Of a stretch of DNA of 64,000 nt, positions 16,856-27,054 are shown piece by piece. The translations under genes were made by a program, and so were the position numbers. The number at the start of each line of letters is the position of its first letter. Within the stretch, counting starts at the first letter, position 1. Below the pieces are notes generated by a model, which did not search any database, was not told the origin of the DNA, and saw nothing but the letters and a program-made list of their open reading frames with translations. The stretch spans positions 1,302,001-1,366,000 of the forward strand of contig NZ_OY762899.1 in the NCBI RefSeq assembly GCF_963666545.1, read 5' to 3'. The stretch comes from an uncultured Bacteroides sp. GTDB lineage: Bacteria; Bacteroidota; Bacteroidia; Bacteroidales; Bacteroidaceae.

Positions 16856-17623
16856 TTAAATGCTAACAATCTTATCAAATCGACTATCCATGCAAGCACT
16901 AATATCCGTCGTCACGAACCTGCCATCATAAAATAAGCTAAAGATTGTGGCAGGAGTAGGCGCTTCCTGTGCTTGTTCCATCGATTCAAGCTTAATAATC
17001 GTCAACGGGAGCTGTCTTTTCTGTGCTGTCTCCACCAAAGAGTGATGTACATGATATTCGGTGAAAGGGCAACGATTAGAATAATACACGACTAAACCCT
17101 TTGCCTCAGAGCATTCGCCAGTCAGGACTGTTTCTTTAAATCGGGGATTAGTAGCACCATGGTTAATTTTTTTAGCAAGAAGAACAAAGCCGTAAGGCAG
17201 ACTCTGCACTACTTCAAATCCCTGCCGTAAGAGCCATTTAGTGTCACTCATAAAGGGGCGCTTTGCCGACCCTGCTACTGTTACCAAACCATCTCTTCCC
17301 TCTCGCGTGGCATCATCTATAGCAAATTGCAACAAAGCTTTAGCATACCCTTTTCCTTTATATTGCCCCGATACCCAGAAGCAATTGATCATGAGGTAAT
17401 TTGAAGCCTCAACCGGAAGCCAGGCATTCTCGGCCGGCCCGTATTCAATAAAAACTTTCGCTCTCTCGTCCATTCTTCGAAAAACATATCCGTTAGTGAG
17501 TTCTTTTTTAAGCCACTCTTTTTTCAATTCATAGCCTTCTCTGCATTTCTTGTCGGATATAGCACAGCAAATGTGCTCTTTATCAATGTTACTTGCTGTT
17601 AGAGTTGTAAAATTAGCCTCCAT
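16856..17623 (-). CDS. GNAT acetyltransferase with C-terminal YoaP-like domain
   Basis: The N-terminal half is a GNAT fold with the acetyl-CoA loop VSGQYKGKGYAKALL near residue 88. The C-terminal half (about 150-255) is YoaP-like, a thioredoxin-type fold beginning LVVYYSNRCPFTEYHVHHS, with a single cysteine where thioredoxins have CxxC. The substrate is unknown. It has no close partner gene. Confidence 0.82.
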   Translation of the reverse strand: MEANFTTLTASNIDKEHICCAISDKKCREGYELKKEWLKKELTNGYVFRRMDERAKVFIEYGPAENAWLPVEASNYLMINCFWVSGQYKGKGYAKALLQFAIDDATREGRDGLVTVAGSAKRPFMSDTKWLLRQGFEVVQSLPYGFVLLAKKINHGATNPRFKETVLTGECSEAKGLVVYYSNRCPFTEYHVHHSLVETAQKRQLPLTIIKLESMEQAQEAPTPATIFSLFYDGRFVTTDISACMDSRFDKIVSI

Positions 17624-17978
17624 GATGATTTATCGTTATTTATTAAATGGCAGTACCTATCGGCACAAATTGAAGACAATATTCGACAAAATAATTGATA
17701 TACGCAAACTATTTGGCTCTGATCGGCTAATTAGATTATAGAAATGCACACAAGACTTCTCACAGAATAAACATTGTTAAATGCAAAGCAAAAAAAGAGC
17801 GCAGATAATAATCTTCAATAAAAACAAAGTTACTTTGCACAATAAACTGGTGATATTAAATAACGAGCACATCTCGCAATAAAAAAAACGCAACAAGTTA
17901 TCTCCTATAAAAGAACGCTCCGCTTGATCCTTGTTCTATCAGCAAAGATCATAGAATAAACACCGATAAAATCAAAAG
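17624..17978. other. Intergenic region between divergent genes
   Basis: This 355-base AT-rich gap separates the GNAT-YoaP and MFS genes. A minus-strand TAACTTTG box lies at 17825-17832. I see no convincing box for the MFS gene and no RNA gene or repeat. Confidence 0.4.
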
Positions 17979-19223
17979 ATGAATATTACAACTTTCAATT
18001 CTTTAAAAAGCCGTAACTACAGATTATATTTTTCCGGACAATCTGTTTCATTAATCGGAACGTGGATGCAACGCACTGCTGTTTATTGGTTAGTGTTCGA
18101 TCAAACCCATTCTAACTTTATGCTGGGGTTGGTAGTCTTCGCCACACAATTTCCTTCTTTCCTATTTTCGCCACTGGGAGGTGTGATATCCGATCGTTAC
18201 AATCGCTATCGGGTTACGCTGGCTACGCAAACGTGTTCGATGATACAGGCAACTATTCTATCCATTGTAGTACTATTTACCGACTATTCTATCTGGGAAA
18301 TCTTTCTCCTTAGCGTAGTGATGGGGATAGTAAATGCGTTCGATTTACCTGCCAGACAATCGTTGGTAAACGAGGTAGTAGATGATAAAAGTAATCTGCA
18401 AAATGCGATAGCATTAAACTCTTCGATGGGAAAACTGGCCTGGCTAATAGGACCCGCGATATCGGGTATTATATTAGAGAAACTAGGTGCAGGTACCTGT
18501 TTTCTCATCAATGCTTTTAGCTATCTTGCCGTAATCACATCCCTGCTCCTGATGAGAATCACACCGTATGTGCCACAGCCGCATACTAAAAAAATCATGA
18601 AAGAGTTTAAAGAAGGATTTAACTATTTAAAGAACAATCCTTCTTTGGGCAAAATCGTAATCATGCTGGCCTGCGTTAGCCTCTTCGCACTTCCATTCAA
18701 TACACTTCTGCCTGTATATGCCAAAGTAATTTTTCACGGAACAGCCTCAACCTATGGCTATCTGAACAGCGCCATTGGCCTCGGAGCATTGGTCGGAGCC
18801 ATTTTACTGGCCTCTCTAAAGCCGGGTAGCAATCTGAAACGGCTCTTATTCATCAATATGGTGATATTGAGTATCGCATTACTCGTTTTTTCTCACATCA
18901 GTAATTTTTCTATTGCGCTATGCGCAGCTTCATTGGCCGGCTTTGCCATGATGTCTCAAACCACCATCTGCAACACGATTATACAAACCGAAGCATCGAT
19001 TGAGATGAGAGGAAGAGCTCTCAGCTTCTTTGCTATGGCATTCTTCGGCATGCAGCCACTCGGAGGATTACTGACCGGTACCATCTCTCAATACATTGGA
19101 GCCCCTTATACTATCTTGGCACAAGGCATTGCAGCCATTATCATTGCAGCTTTATTCTTCTCCTTCTTGCTCGGTAAAAAGAAGAATATATCTGAAATGA
19201 AGAAAACCAACCAACCAAGCTAA
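17979..19223 (+). CDS. MFS transporter (EntS-like exporter group)
   Basis: The 414-residue protein has about 12 hydrophobic spans and the MFS loop 2-3 motif GGVISDRYNRYRVTLA near residue 67. The N terminus FNSLKSRNYRLYFSGQSVSL and the block FDLPARQSLVNEVVDD are typical of the MFS_3/enterobactin-exporter branch. Likely drug or siderophore efflux; the substrate is unknown. It ends 7 bases before the convergent HTCS gene. Confidence 0.87.
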   Translation: MNITTFNSLKSRNYRLYFSGQSVSLIGTWMQRTAVYWLVFDQTHSNFMLGLVVFATQFPSFLFSPLGGVISDRYNRYRVTLATQTCSMIQATILSIVVLFTDYSIWEIFLLSVVMGIVNAFDLPARQSLVNEVVDDKSNLQNAIALNSSMGKLAWLIGPAISGIILEKLGAGTCFLINAFSYLAVITSLLLMRITPYVPQPHTKKIMKEFKEGFNYLKNNPSLGKIVIMLACVSLFALPFNTLLPVYAKVIFHGTASTYGYLNSAIGLGALVGAILLASLKPGSNLKRLLFINMVILSIALLVFSHISNFSIALCAASLAGFAMMSQTTICNTIIQTEASIEMRGRALSFFAMAFFGMQPLGGLLTGTISQYIGAPYTILAQGIAAIIIAALFFSFLLGKKKNISEMKKTNQPS

Positions 19224-19230
19224 GCAGATA

Positions 19231-22200
19231 TTATTCATTTACCTGTTTAGCGTATTCAGTAGAATTTACGCCCCAAAAAGCCTTAAAGCTTTTACTGAAA
19301 TAATGAGGGTCGCTATAGCCTACCATATAAGCTATTTCTGACATAGAATATTGCTTCTCTTTTATCAACTCAGCAGCTTTTTGCATCCGCATTCCTTTTA
19401 TGTACATGATAGGAGCAAGTCCTGTCAGAGCCTTAAGCTTATGAAAGAAGTTTGTCCGGCTCAAACTGAAACAGCCAACCAAATACTCCACATCTAAATC
19501 CGGATTACTCATTTGTTGTTCCATTATCTCAGCCAGTTTTGTTAGAAAAGAAGCATCTTTACCTGATAGTACAGGAGTCTTTTCTTCTTTTAGGGTATCC
19601 TCCAAGAGGGGGTTATTACTACAATAATAAGTTTGCAGCCTTTTCCGCTGAGCCAGGAGACTGTCGACTTTTGCCTCCAGGTAGCTAACGCTAAATGGCT
19701 TGGTAATATAATCATCCGCACCCGTCTGAATTCCCGTCAAGACACTGCTTATATCTGCTTTGGCCGTCAACACAATTGCAGGTATATGTGAGGTACGTTC
19801 ATCATTTCTTAATTCTTGCAACATTTGAAGGCCATCTTTTACAGGCATCATAATATCTGTAATAATCACATCCGGCAGACAAGAGAACGCCTTCTCCAGG
19901 CCTTCACCTCCATCTTGTGCCTCTATGATACGATATTTTTCCTGAAAAATCTGTTTAATGAATGCCCTAAGCTCATTATTATCTTCTACGATGAGCATGA
20001 GTAGCATATTGACTGCAGCAATTTCCTGCGATTGCTCGTCTGAAGCCGGTTCAATGTCAGCACATCCATTCAAATCAGATAATATATATTCAGTGTTAGC
20101 AGGATAATGTGCCTTGCCCTTCAACAGCCTTACAGAGAAAGTACTGCCCTTGCCCGGCTCACTTTCAACAGAAATCTCTCCATGATGCATTTCTACAAGA
20201 TCTTTGGCTAATGATAACCCGATACCTGAACTCATTGCCGCGTGTATGTTTCCCTGTACCAGATTTTCAAATCGATTAAAGATGTTTTTTAGTTTTTCTT
20301 TTTGTATACCAACTCCCTGATCCGTAATCTGAATGATGACACAATCGGTCTTATCTAAAAGGTGTACACATATATGTTTCTCGTCAGGAGTATATTTAAA
20401 TGCATTGGATAATAGATTAAAAACAACCTTTTCCATATGGTCTGTATCAAGCCATATATAAGAGCTCGTCGGTTCAGAAGTAAAAGTAAGAGTGATATGC
20501 CTCTCTTTGGCCAGAGAGACAAAATAATGCGTAATCTCTCGGGTAAAGTTTACAATATCCACACGTTGAACTCTAAGCTTCATTTTATTATCTTGTATTT
20601 TGCTAAAGTCAAGAATCTGCCCCACAAGTCGTTGCATACGATCACTATTCTTCTTTATCACATTTAATGTCTCTTTCACCTTTTCAGATAGATTTTCATT
20701 CTTAAGAACAATTTCCAGAGGGCCCGTGATGAGCGTCAACGGGGTTCGTAACTCATGCGAAACATTGGTAAAAAAGCTCAGTTTTAGTTGTGTCAGATAC
20801 TCTTCATTTCTGACTTTATGTTTCATTCTATAGAATACGGTATAGATGTATACTCCCCCTACGATAACAAGCAACCCCAAAACAAAATAAAGTAGATGGG
20901 CAAACAGTGTTTCATTGAAAGTAGGCAAGACTTCTATAGACAGAGTTTTCTCATTATCAACCCATACGCCTTCGTTATTGGTCGATTTAACATGAAATGT
21001 ATAGTCACCGGGTGGCAAGTTGGTATAATTAGCTTCACGTCCCTTACCTGCCTGACGATAGTTCGTATCAAATCCTTCAAGCATATAAGCATATTGAATA
21101 TATTCCGTATTGGTCATATCCAAAGCAGAAAAAATTAATCTTAGAGAATGGTTATTTGAGGGTAAAGTTAGGTGAGAGATATTATCAAGACTGCTTGTGA
21201 GAATTGAAGGAGCGCTCTTTGGAGTCAACTCCTGATTATCCACCCATATGGAAGAGCAGAATATACGAGGGACAAAAGTCGTTTTACGAATTTTCTCCGG
21301 TGTAAAATAGAACAAACCTCTATTCGTACCAAAAAATATTTGCTTCCCGTTTGTTGCCCCCACCCCTTCACTGAAGTGCATATTAAAAGCAATATGCTCG
21401 CTTGGATACTGTATCTGCTCTTGCGAGGTTACAAACTTCACCAAGCCCCCCCCGGTAGCCAGCCACAAATTGCCATACCGATCTTCCTGCATGGAGTAAA
21501 TAATATCGGAGATGAGCCCATTCTTCTGAGTAAACGATTTGCATTTGAATGAATAGTCACCTGTTTTAATAAGCTCATTCAAGCCTCCACCGTAGGTAAT
21601 CGCCAGCACCTTTCCTTTGTCAGTGCATTTAACCATCTGCACATCATTATTACTAAGGCTATTAACATCGCCCTGCTTCCGGCAGATGACGTGAAAGGTT
21701 ATATCTTCAGGTTTCTTAAATGTTCCGTCAAATAATAAGATACCCGCTGTTGTAGACACCCAGATACGCCCTTTGCTATCCTCCGTGATATGCCTTACTT
21801 TATAAAAACGGTCGATGGGATATTTCTTTAATCGATTTCGGTAATTGATAAAGCGTAGAGAACCATTTGAATTGGTTAGAGCTAAATTCAGTCCTCCGCC
21901 ATATGTAGCAACCCAAATTCTTTTTTTACTATCCTGAAATGTATAATAAATATTATCACTGCTAAGTGTAAAAGGATCATTTGCGTTGTATCGGTATTGT
22001 TTAAACTCAAATTGATTGTGAGCAGTTTCCACAACTCTCGTCAGACCTTCTCCTTTGGTTGATATCCAAAAGGGGCCTTCTTCAGTTTGCATAATTGCGT
22101 ATATCTTTCCCGATTTAAATTGATGAATCAGGTTTAATTGTGAATCATAGATAGATACGTTCTGATCTCTGGTACCCGTCCAAATTCGGTTTTTCCGATC

Positions 22201-23586
22201 AATATAAAGAGCTCTGATTTCATTATCAGGCAGTTCAATATCTTTTGCATCCGGCGTATAAATATGAAATTTGTCGGGCACCAGCGTTATACGCTTAAGT
22301 CTATCCAACTGCGTACTCATCCATAGATTGCCCTGTCTGTCAGCAAAAGCAGCGAAGCAACGATCATTCGATTTCCATTTAATGTTTTTATCCGTCGTAT
22401 TAAAAGGAATAAGCTGCTTGCGCTGAGGGTCGTAATAAGAAAAGCCTCCTCCCTTCGGGTGAACCCATAATATTCCATTTTTATCTTCAATGGCAAAGAA
22501 TCCACTTTCCGTATTAAGTGGCCTACCTAGTTCATCCTTACTTTCAATAAACGTTAGTTTTTGTGTTTGCAAGTCAAATAGAGTAACTCCCGGAACAGAA
22601 TGAGTTAGCCAAAGAAGTCCGTTACGAGTAACCTGAGCTGATAAGATGGTTTTGTCTTTTAATCCCGCCAAACTATTAAGTGTGAAATGCTTGGGAAACG
22701 ATTCTTTTGAATCATTAATAAAGAATCCATCTTTATCTGTAATATACGCCGTTTTTTGTTTTACACTTAAGATAGAAATAATGGATGCTATCGTTTTTAG
22801 TTGTGTACGTTTTAGCGTTTTTTTCGCCAATGAATAACTATAAATTTGCCCATAGTTAGCACCAAATAAAAGTTCCCCATCTTGCTCAGTCACTGAATAA
22901 AATGCTGTTCTCCTTCGTAATTGAGAGTTTCCCGAGACAATAGTCGTAAGTTGAGAATCGTGCAAACAATACAGTCCATTGTCGGTAAGTATCCACTCAT
23001 GAAGTCTTGAATCCATAAACACCGAATGGATCTTACCTGAAGGTATCGTCTTATCCTTGACTGAGTAAGATTGAAAAGTTAATTCTAAATCCATAGGATT
23101 TGTTTGCGCACGCATTGCACTACCGTCTTTTCTTAAAAGCCAGGTTATCCCATTTGAGAATACCTGAATAGATTGGAACTGATTCAATGGCCTTCTCTGT
23201 ATAGGTTCAAAGATTTCTTTACTTGGGTTGAAGCGATAAGTTGTTGAATCATAACACAGCACCCAGATACAGCCATATTTATCTTCATCAATATGCAGTA
23301 AGCGATCATTTGTAAGACCATTTTTATCTTCGGTGCTCGACTTATAATTTTCAAAATTATACCCATCAAAACGATAGAGTCCATTCCATGTGGCAAACCA
23401 TAACAATCCTTTTTGATCCTGAATAATATCATTCACCAATCCGTCTTCAACTCCATTCTGAGCAGAAAAGTAAGTCACAGAATATTTTTGAGGCACATTG
23501 ACTCCGACAGCAGGTAAAGCAATAGTGAGTAAACAGAGTAAAGCTATACAGAAAGCAGGTTGAAAATTATAGAATTGATTTTTCAT
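19231..23586 (-). CDS. Hybrid two-component system regulator (HTCS) of the adjacent PUL
   Basis: The 1451-residue protein joins all steps of a phosphorelay. A signal peptide is followed by a periplasmic pair of seven-bladed propellers (Reg_prop repeats, about 35-740), a Y_Y_Y domain (about 760-875) and one membrane span (about 893-918). Then come a histidine kinase with His944 in FFTNVSHELRTPLTL, an HATPase domain (GIGLSLAKDLVEMHHG), a receiver with Asp1244 in VIITDIMMPVKDG, and an AraC-type HTH (about 1345-1450). HTCS proteins bind an oligosaccharide released from the target glycan and activate the neighbouring Sus genes. It is divergent from susC. Confidence 0.95.
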   Translation of the reverse strand: MKNQFYNFQPAFCIALLCLLTIALPAVGVNVPQKYSVTYFSAQNGVEDGLVNDIIQDQKGLLWFATWNGLYRFDGYNFENYKSSTEDKNGLTNDRLLHIDEDKYGCIWVLCYDSTTYRFNPSKEIFEPIQRRPLNQFQSIQVFSNGITWLLRKDGSAMRAQTNPMDLELTFQSYSVKDKTIPSGKIHSVFMDSRLHEWILTDNGLYCLHDSQLTTIVSGNSQLRRRTAFYSVTEQDGELLFGANYGQIYSYSLAKKTLKRTQLKTIASIISILSVKQKTAYITDKDGFFINDSKESFPKHFTLNSLAGLKDKTILSAQVTRNGLLWLTHSVPGVTLFDLQTQKLTFIESKDELGRPLNTESGFFAIEDKNGILWVHPKGGGFSYYDPQRKQLIPFNTTDKNIKWKSNDRCFAAFADRQGNLWMSTQLDRLKRITLVPDKFHIYTPDAKDIELPDNEIRALYIDRKNRIWTGTRDQNVSIYDSQLNLIHQFKSGKIYAIMQTEEGPFWISTKGEGLTRVVETAHNQFEFKQYRYNANDPFTLSSDNIYYTFQDSKKRIWVATYGGGLNLALTNSNGSLRFINYRNRLKKYPIDRFYKVRHITEDSKGRIWVSTTAGILLFDGTFKKPEDITFHVICRKQGDVNSLSNNDVQMVKCTDKGKVLAITYGGGLNELIKTGDYSFKCKSFTQKNGLISDIIYSMQEDRYGNLWLATGGGLVKFVTSQEQIQYPSEHIAFNMHFSEGVGATNGKQIFFGTNRGLFYFTPEKIRKTTFVPRIFCSSIWVDNQELTPKSAPSILTSSLDNISHLTLPSNNHSLRLIFSALDMTNTEYIQYAYMLEGFDTNYRQAGKGREANYTNLPPGDYTFHVKSTNNEGVWVDNEKTLSIEVLPTFNETLFAHLLYFVLGLLVIVGGVYIYTVFYRMKHKVRNEEYLTQLKLSFFTNVSHELRTPLTLITGPLEIVLKNENLSEKVKETLNVIKKNSDRMQRLVGQILDFSKIQDNKMKLRVQRVDIVNFTREITHYFVSLAKERHITLTFTSEPTSSYIWLDTDHMEKVVFNLLSNAFKYTPDEKHICVHLLDKTDCVIIQITDQGVGIQKEKLKNIFNRFENLVQGNIHAAMSSGIGLSLAKDLVEMHHGEISVESEPGKGSTFSVRLLKGKAHYPANTEYILSDLNGCADIEPASDEQSQEIAAVNMLLMLIVEDNNELRAFIKQIFQEKYRIIEAQDGGEGLEKAFSCLPDVIITDIMMPVKDGLQMLQELRNDERTSHIPAIVLTAKADISSVLTGIQTGADDYITKPFSVSYLEAKVDSLLAQRKRLQTYYCSNNPLLEDTLKEEKTPVLSGKDASFLTKLAEIMEQQMSNPDLDVEYLVGCFSLSRTNFFHKLKALTGLAPIMYIKGMRMQKAAELIKEKQYSMSEIAYMVGYSDPHYFSKSFKAFWGVNSTEYAKQVNE

Positions 23587-23767
23587 AAAGACGTTAACAA
23601 TGCGTTTTTTTATTCAGTTGGCTAAAATAGAGTAAAATGCCCATCAATCAAAATTCATGGTGATTAAAATAGGCTCTAAAAACCTGTTTCATCTATTCTC
23701 TGCCCTATTTTGATAGATTTTCCATCAAACCTGTTAGATTTTACACCGCCAGAGAATGTTTTCTGCC

Positions 23768-23775
23768 TAAATTTG
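23768..23775 (+). promoter_or_regulatory. -7 box (TAAATTTG) for the susC operon
   Basis: Exact TAnnTTTG match 43 bases before the SusC start. No -33 TTTG is seen, as expected if the HTCS activates this promoter. The remainder of the 231-base divergent region presumably holds the HTCS site, which I could not define. Confidence 0.45.
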
Positions 23776-23817
23776 GCAATTAATATAGTTACCCAAATAA
23801 CCTCTAATACGAAGAAC

Positions 23818-26800
23818 ATGAAAAGAAAAGGTAAATTAGAGCTATCCTTATCTAATAATAAGGGGCATTTTCCGAAAAAAGTTTGGTTCATTTATGGACT
23901 CTCTCTTGGATTAATATCTTTGCCATTATCAGCCAGCGCTGAGTGCAAAATCCAGAATTCTTCTATCGAACAATCCATCCATCAAAATCGAAAAATCAAT
24001 GGCAATGTTGTCGACGAAAACGGCGAAGCATTAATTGGAGTTTCCATATTGGTGAAAGGAACAACTAATGGAATCATCACAGACTTAGATGGTAATTTCA
24101 CATTAGATGTACCTGCTGATGCAACACTGATCGTTTCTTATGTAGGCTACAAGAAACAAGAAATAAAGGTAGGCAATCAGCAAAAGTTATCTATAACCAT
24201 GCTCTCTGATAATAAGTTATTAGATGAGGTGGTGGTCGTTGGCTATGGCGTTGTGAAAAAATCAGATTTAACAGGTTCTGTTGGTAGTGTGAAAGCTGAA
24301 AACATTTCAGCTAAAGGCTCTACTTCACTGATGGAAAGTTTGCAGGGACAGGTTGCCGGCGTAAATATTTCCCAATCTTCCAGCCGTGCAGGTGATGGTT
24401 TTAGCATCCAGATTCGTGGTAAGAGTTCATTGAATGGAGGCGAACCATTATATGTCATTGACGGCGTAGTCTGTGATAACATGAATTTTCTGAACCCAAT
24501 GGACATCGAGAAGGTTGACATCCTAAAAGATGCCTCTTCTACTGCTATTTATGGTTCCAGAGCTACCAATGGTGTAGTTATGATTACTACGAAAAAAGGC
24601 GATTCCAATGCTACTAAAACGACAGTAAGCTACGATGGCTATTATGGAGTGAAAACAACTGCCAACATGCCTGACTTTATGGACGGCGACCAATTCCTAA
24701 AATTCCGTTTTTCACGTTATCTAACTTCCTCGATGGATTCGTCAACCGGTCTGACAAAATGGGAAATGAGTAATTCCAATTTTGTAAACTTTTGGGGCGG
24801 CGACAGCCAAGTTGTAAAAGACATGTATCTCAACAAGAACTATACCAATTGGGCTGACATTGTCACCCGTGAAGGATCTCAACAAAACCATTTTCTTAAC
24901 ATCTCAGGAAATGCTAAAGATATAACTTACCGTATAGGCTTAGGCTATCAAAAAGAAGATGGAATTTTATACGACTCCTATGAACGTTGGAATTTAAAAG
25001 GTGCAATCGAGCATAAGATATCAGACAAAGTATCTGCAGGACTCTCCACCAACATGGCTACTTCACTCAAAAATAGCGGGAGTTCAAATGCTGTTGCCAG
25101 CGGATTTCGCATGACACCTAACATGCCTTGCTATTATTGGGAAGGTGAGAATGCAGGCCAACCCATATATCAGCCGGGTAAAGATGCAGTAGTGTATCCA
25201 AATGGTGGTGGTCCGACCTCTACTATCAATCCCGTTATTGACCGTGAAAATTCTAAAGATGCTACTCGTTACTACGATTTCATGGCGAATTTCTATCTGC
25301 AATATAGTCCGATCAAAGAATTGATTTTCAAAACAACCTTTTCACCTATGTATTCAAAGAATATGCAAGGTGTATTCTACGGAAGCCTAACTCAATCGCG
25401 CCAAGGTAAATCGGGGCTAACTGAAAAACGTAACAATGAAGCTTTTTCTTACACATGGGACACACAAGCAAATTTCATCAAAAACATCGGCGACCATAGT
25501 ATCAGCGCTTTAGGACTTTTCAGCGTCTATCAGTATAAAGGAGAAGGCGATTTTATAAGTGTAACAGATATGCCTTTTGATGTTGACTGGTATAATCTTG
25601 GTTCAGGTACAGTTCTGGACAAAAGTAGCTATTATAATAAGATTGCTATGCTTTCCTATGTTGCTCGTATAAACTATGCATATAAAGGAAGATACATGTT
25701 AACGGTTTCTTCTCGTTGGGATGGAAGTTCCAAATTTCAAAAAGAGAACCGTTGGGGAATGTTCCCATCCACTGCTCTAGCTTGGCGTATCTCGGATGAA
25801 CCATTTATGGAATCCACAAACAAATGGCTAAGTAATTTGAAACTCCGTGGTAGTTTTGGTGTAACCGGAAACAATGCAGGTATAGGAGCATATGATACGC
25901 AAGCGTTAGCTAACGTCAAATACTATTATAACTTCGGCTCATCTATTGCTAACGGATATGGATATACAATGACCAATTCCAACCTGACTTGGGAAAAAAC
26001 TACAGAATATAACTTAGGTCTCGATTTTGGTTTCTTCAACAATAGAATCAATGGCTCTATTGATGTATATAATAAAGATTCTAAAGACTTATTAATGAAA
26101 ATGGAGACTCCCTATGAGCTAGGTTCAAACACCGGATCTATCGTGAACAATGTGGGTAAAGTTAATAACAAAGGTATAGAAATTCAGTTAAACACCATCA
26201 ATATACAAAACAAAGACTGGAGATGGGAAACGAACTTCTCTTTTGCGCGAAATATCAATAAGATTAAAGAATTAAATAATGCAAAAGAAGACCTAGTAGG
26301 AAATAGCTGGTTCATAGGACGTCCTATTGATGTTGTTTACGGCTATAAATATCTTGGAGTATGTACTCGAGAGGAAGCACAAGCCTACGCAGCAGATCCG
26401 AAGATGAAGACTAAATTCTATGAAGGTGAAATGAAGATATACGACAAAGATGAAAACGGGACTATCAATGCAGACGATAAAATGGTCTTAGGACATTGTG
26501 CTCCAACATGGACAGGTAGTCTTAGTTCAAATCTAACCTACAAAAATTTAGATCTTTCTGTAGGCATCTATACAAGTCAGGGAGGTATGGTATATTCTTC
26601 ATTTATGGGCGAATTTTTAGATTATGGCCAACGTGGTATGATGCGCATGAATATGGACTTCTATATTCCGGAAGGAGCACCTGTATTAGGAGAGGATGGT
26701 ACTATTACTACTCAGAAAGAGACTCATTACGGAAGTTACCCTTTTCCAACAAATGGTACAAATGGTAAAGGCGCTGGTGCATACTGGGCAGGAGGTTCGC

Positions 26801-27042
26801 AAAACTTTGTCGACAACTCTTATGTAAGAGTTAAGAATATTACTCTTGGATATACTTTCCCCAAGGAATGGATCTCAAAATTGCATATCTCCAATTTGAG
26901 AATTTACGCAAATGTGCTAAATCCTTTCACATTCACTGACTATAAAGGATTTGACCCGGAATGGGCAAGCGCAGAAATTGGAAATGGTACCAATGGTGTC
27001 AGCTCAAGAACTTATCAATTTGGTGTAAACTTAAAATTCTAA
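23818..27042 (+). CDS. SusC-like TonB-dependent outer membrane transporter
   Basis: The 1074-residue protein has a long cytosolic-side N terminus and a signal sequence (cleavage near PLSASAE). A carboxypeptidase-D-like domain follows (about 57-125, GNVVDENGEALIGVSILVKG), then the SusC TonB-box region DEVVVVGYGVVKKSDLTGSV (about 135-155), the plug (SLNGGEPLYVIDGVVCDN) and a 22-strand barrel ending YQFGVNLKF. It imports oligosaccharides with its SusD partner, 12 bases downstream. The open frame begins at 23710; the ATG at 23818 lies after the -7 box and gives the signal sequence. Confidence 0.95.
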   Translation: MKRKGKLELSLSNNKGHFPKKVWFIYGLSLGLISLPLSASAECKIQNSSIEQSIHQNRKINGNVVDENGEALIGVSILVKGTTNGIITDLDGNFTLDVPADATLIVSYVGYKKQEIKVGNQQKLSITMLSDNKLLDEVVVVGYGVVKKSDLTGSVGSVKAENISAKGSTSLMESLQGQVAGVNISQSSSRAGDGFSIQIRGKSSLNGGEPLYVIDGVVCDNMNFLNPMDIEKVDILKDASSTAIYGSRATNGVVMITTKKGDSNATKTTVSYDGYYGVKTTANMPDFMDGDQFLKFRFSRYLTSSMDSSTGLTKWEMSNSNFVNFWGGDSQVVKDMYLNKNYTNWADIVTREGSQQNHFLNISGNAKDITYRIGLGYQKEDGILYDSYERWNLKGAIEHKISDKVSAGLSTNMATSLKNSGSSNAVASGFRMTPNMPCYYWEGENAGQPIYQPGKDAVVYPNGGGPTSTINPVIDRENSKDATRYYDFMANFYLQYSPIKELIFKTTFSPMYSKNMQGVFYGSLTQSRQGKSGLTEKRNNEAFSYTWDTQANFIKNIGDHSISALGLFSVYQYKGEGDFISVTDMPFDVDWYNLGSGTVLDKSSYYNKIAMLSYVARINYAYKGRYMLTVSSRWDGSSKFQKENRWGMFPSTALAWRISDEPFMESTNKWLSNLKLRGSFGVTGNNAGIGAYDTQALANVKYYYNFGSSIANGYGYTMTNSNLTWEKTTEYNLGLDFGFFNNRINGSIDVYNKDSKDLLMKMETPYELGSNTGSIVNNVGKVNNKGIEIQLNTINIQNKDWRWETNFSFARNINKIKELNNAKEDLVGNSWFIGRPIDVVYGYKYLGVCTREEAQAYAADPKMKTKFYEGEMKIYDKDENGTINADDKMVLGHCAPTWTGSLSSNLTYKNLDLSVGIYTSQGGMVYSSFMGEFLDYGQRGMMRMNMDFYIPEGAPVLGEDGTITTQKETHYGSYPFPTNGTNGKGAGAYWAGGSQNFVDNSYVRVKNITLGYTFPKEWISKLHISNLRIYANVLNPFTFTDYKGFDPEWASAEIGNGTNGVSSRTYQFGVNLKF

Positions 27043-27054
27043 AACGATATTATT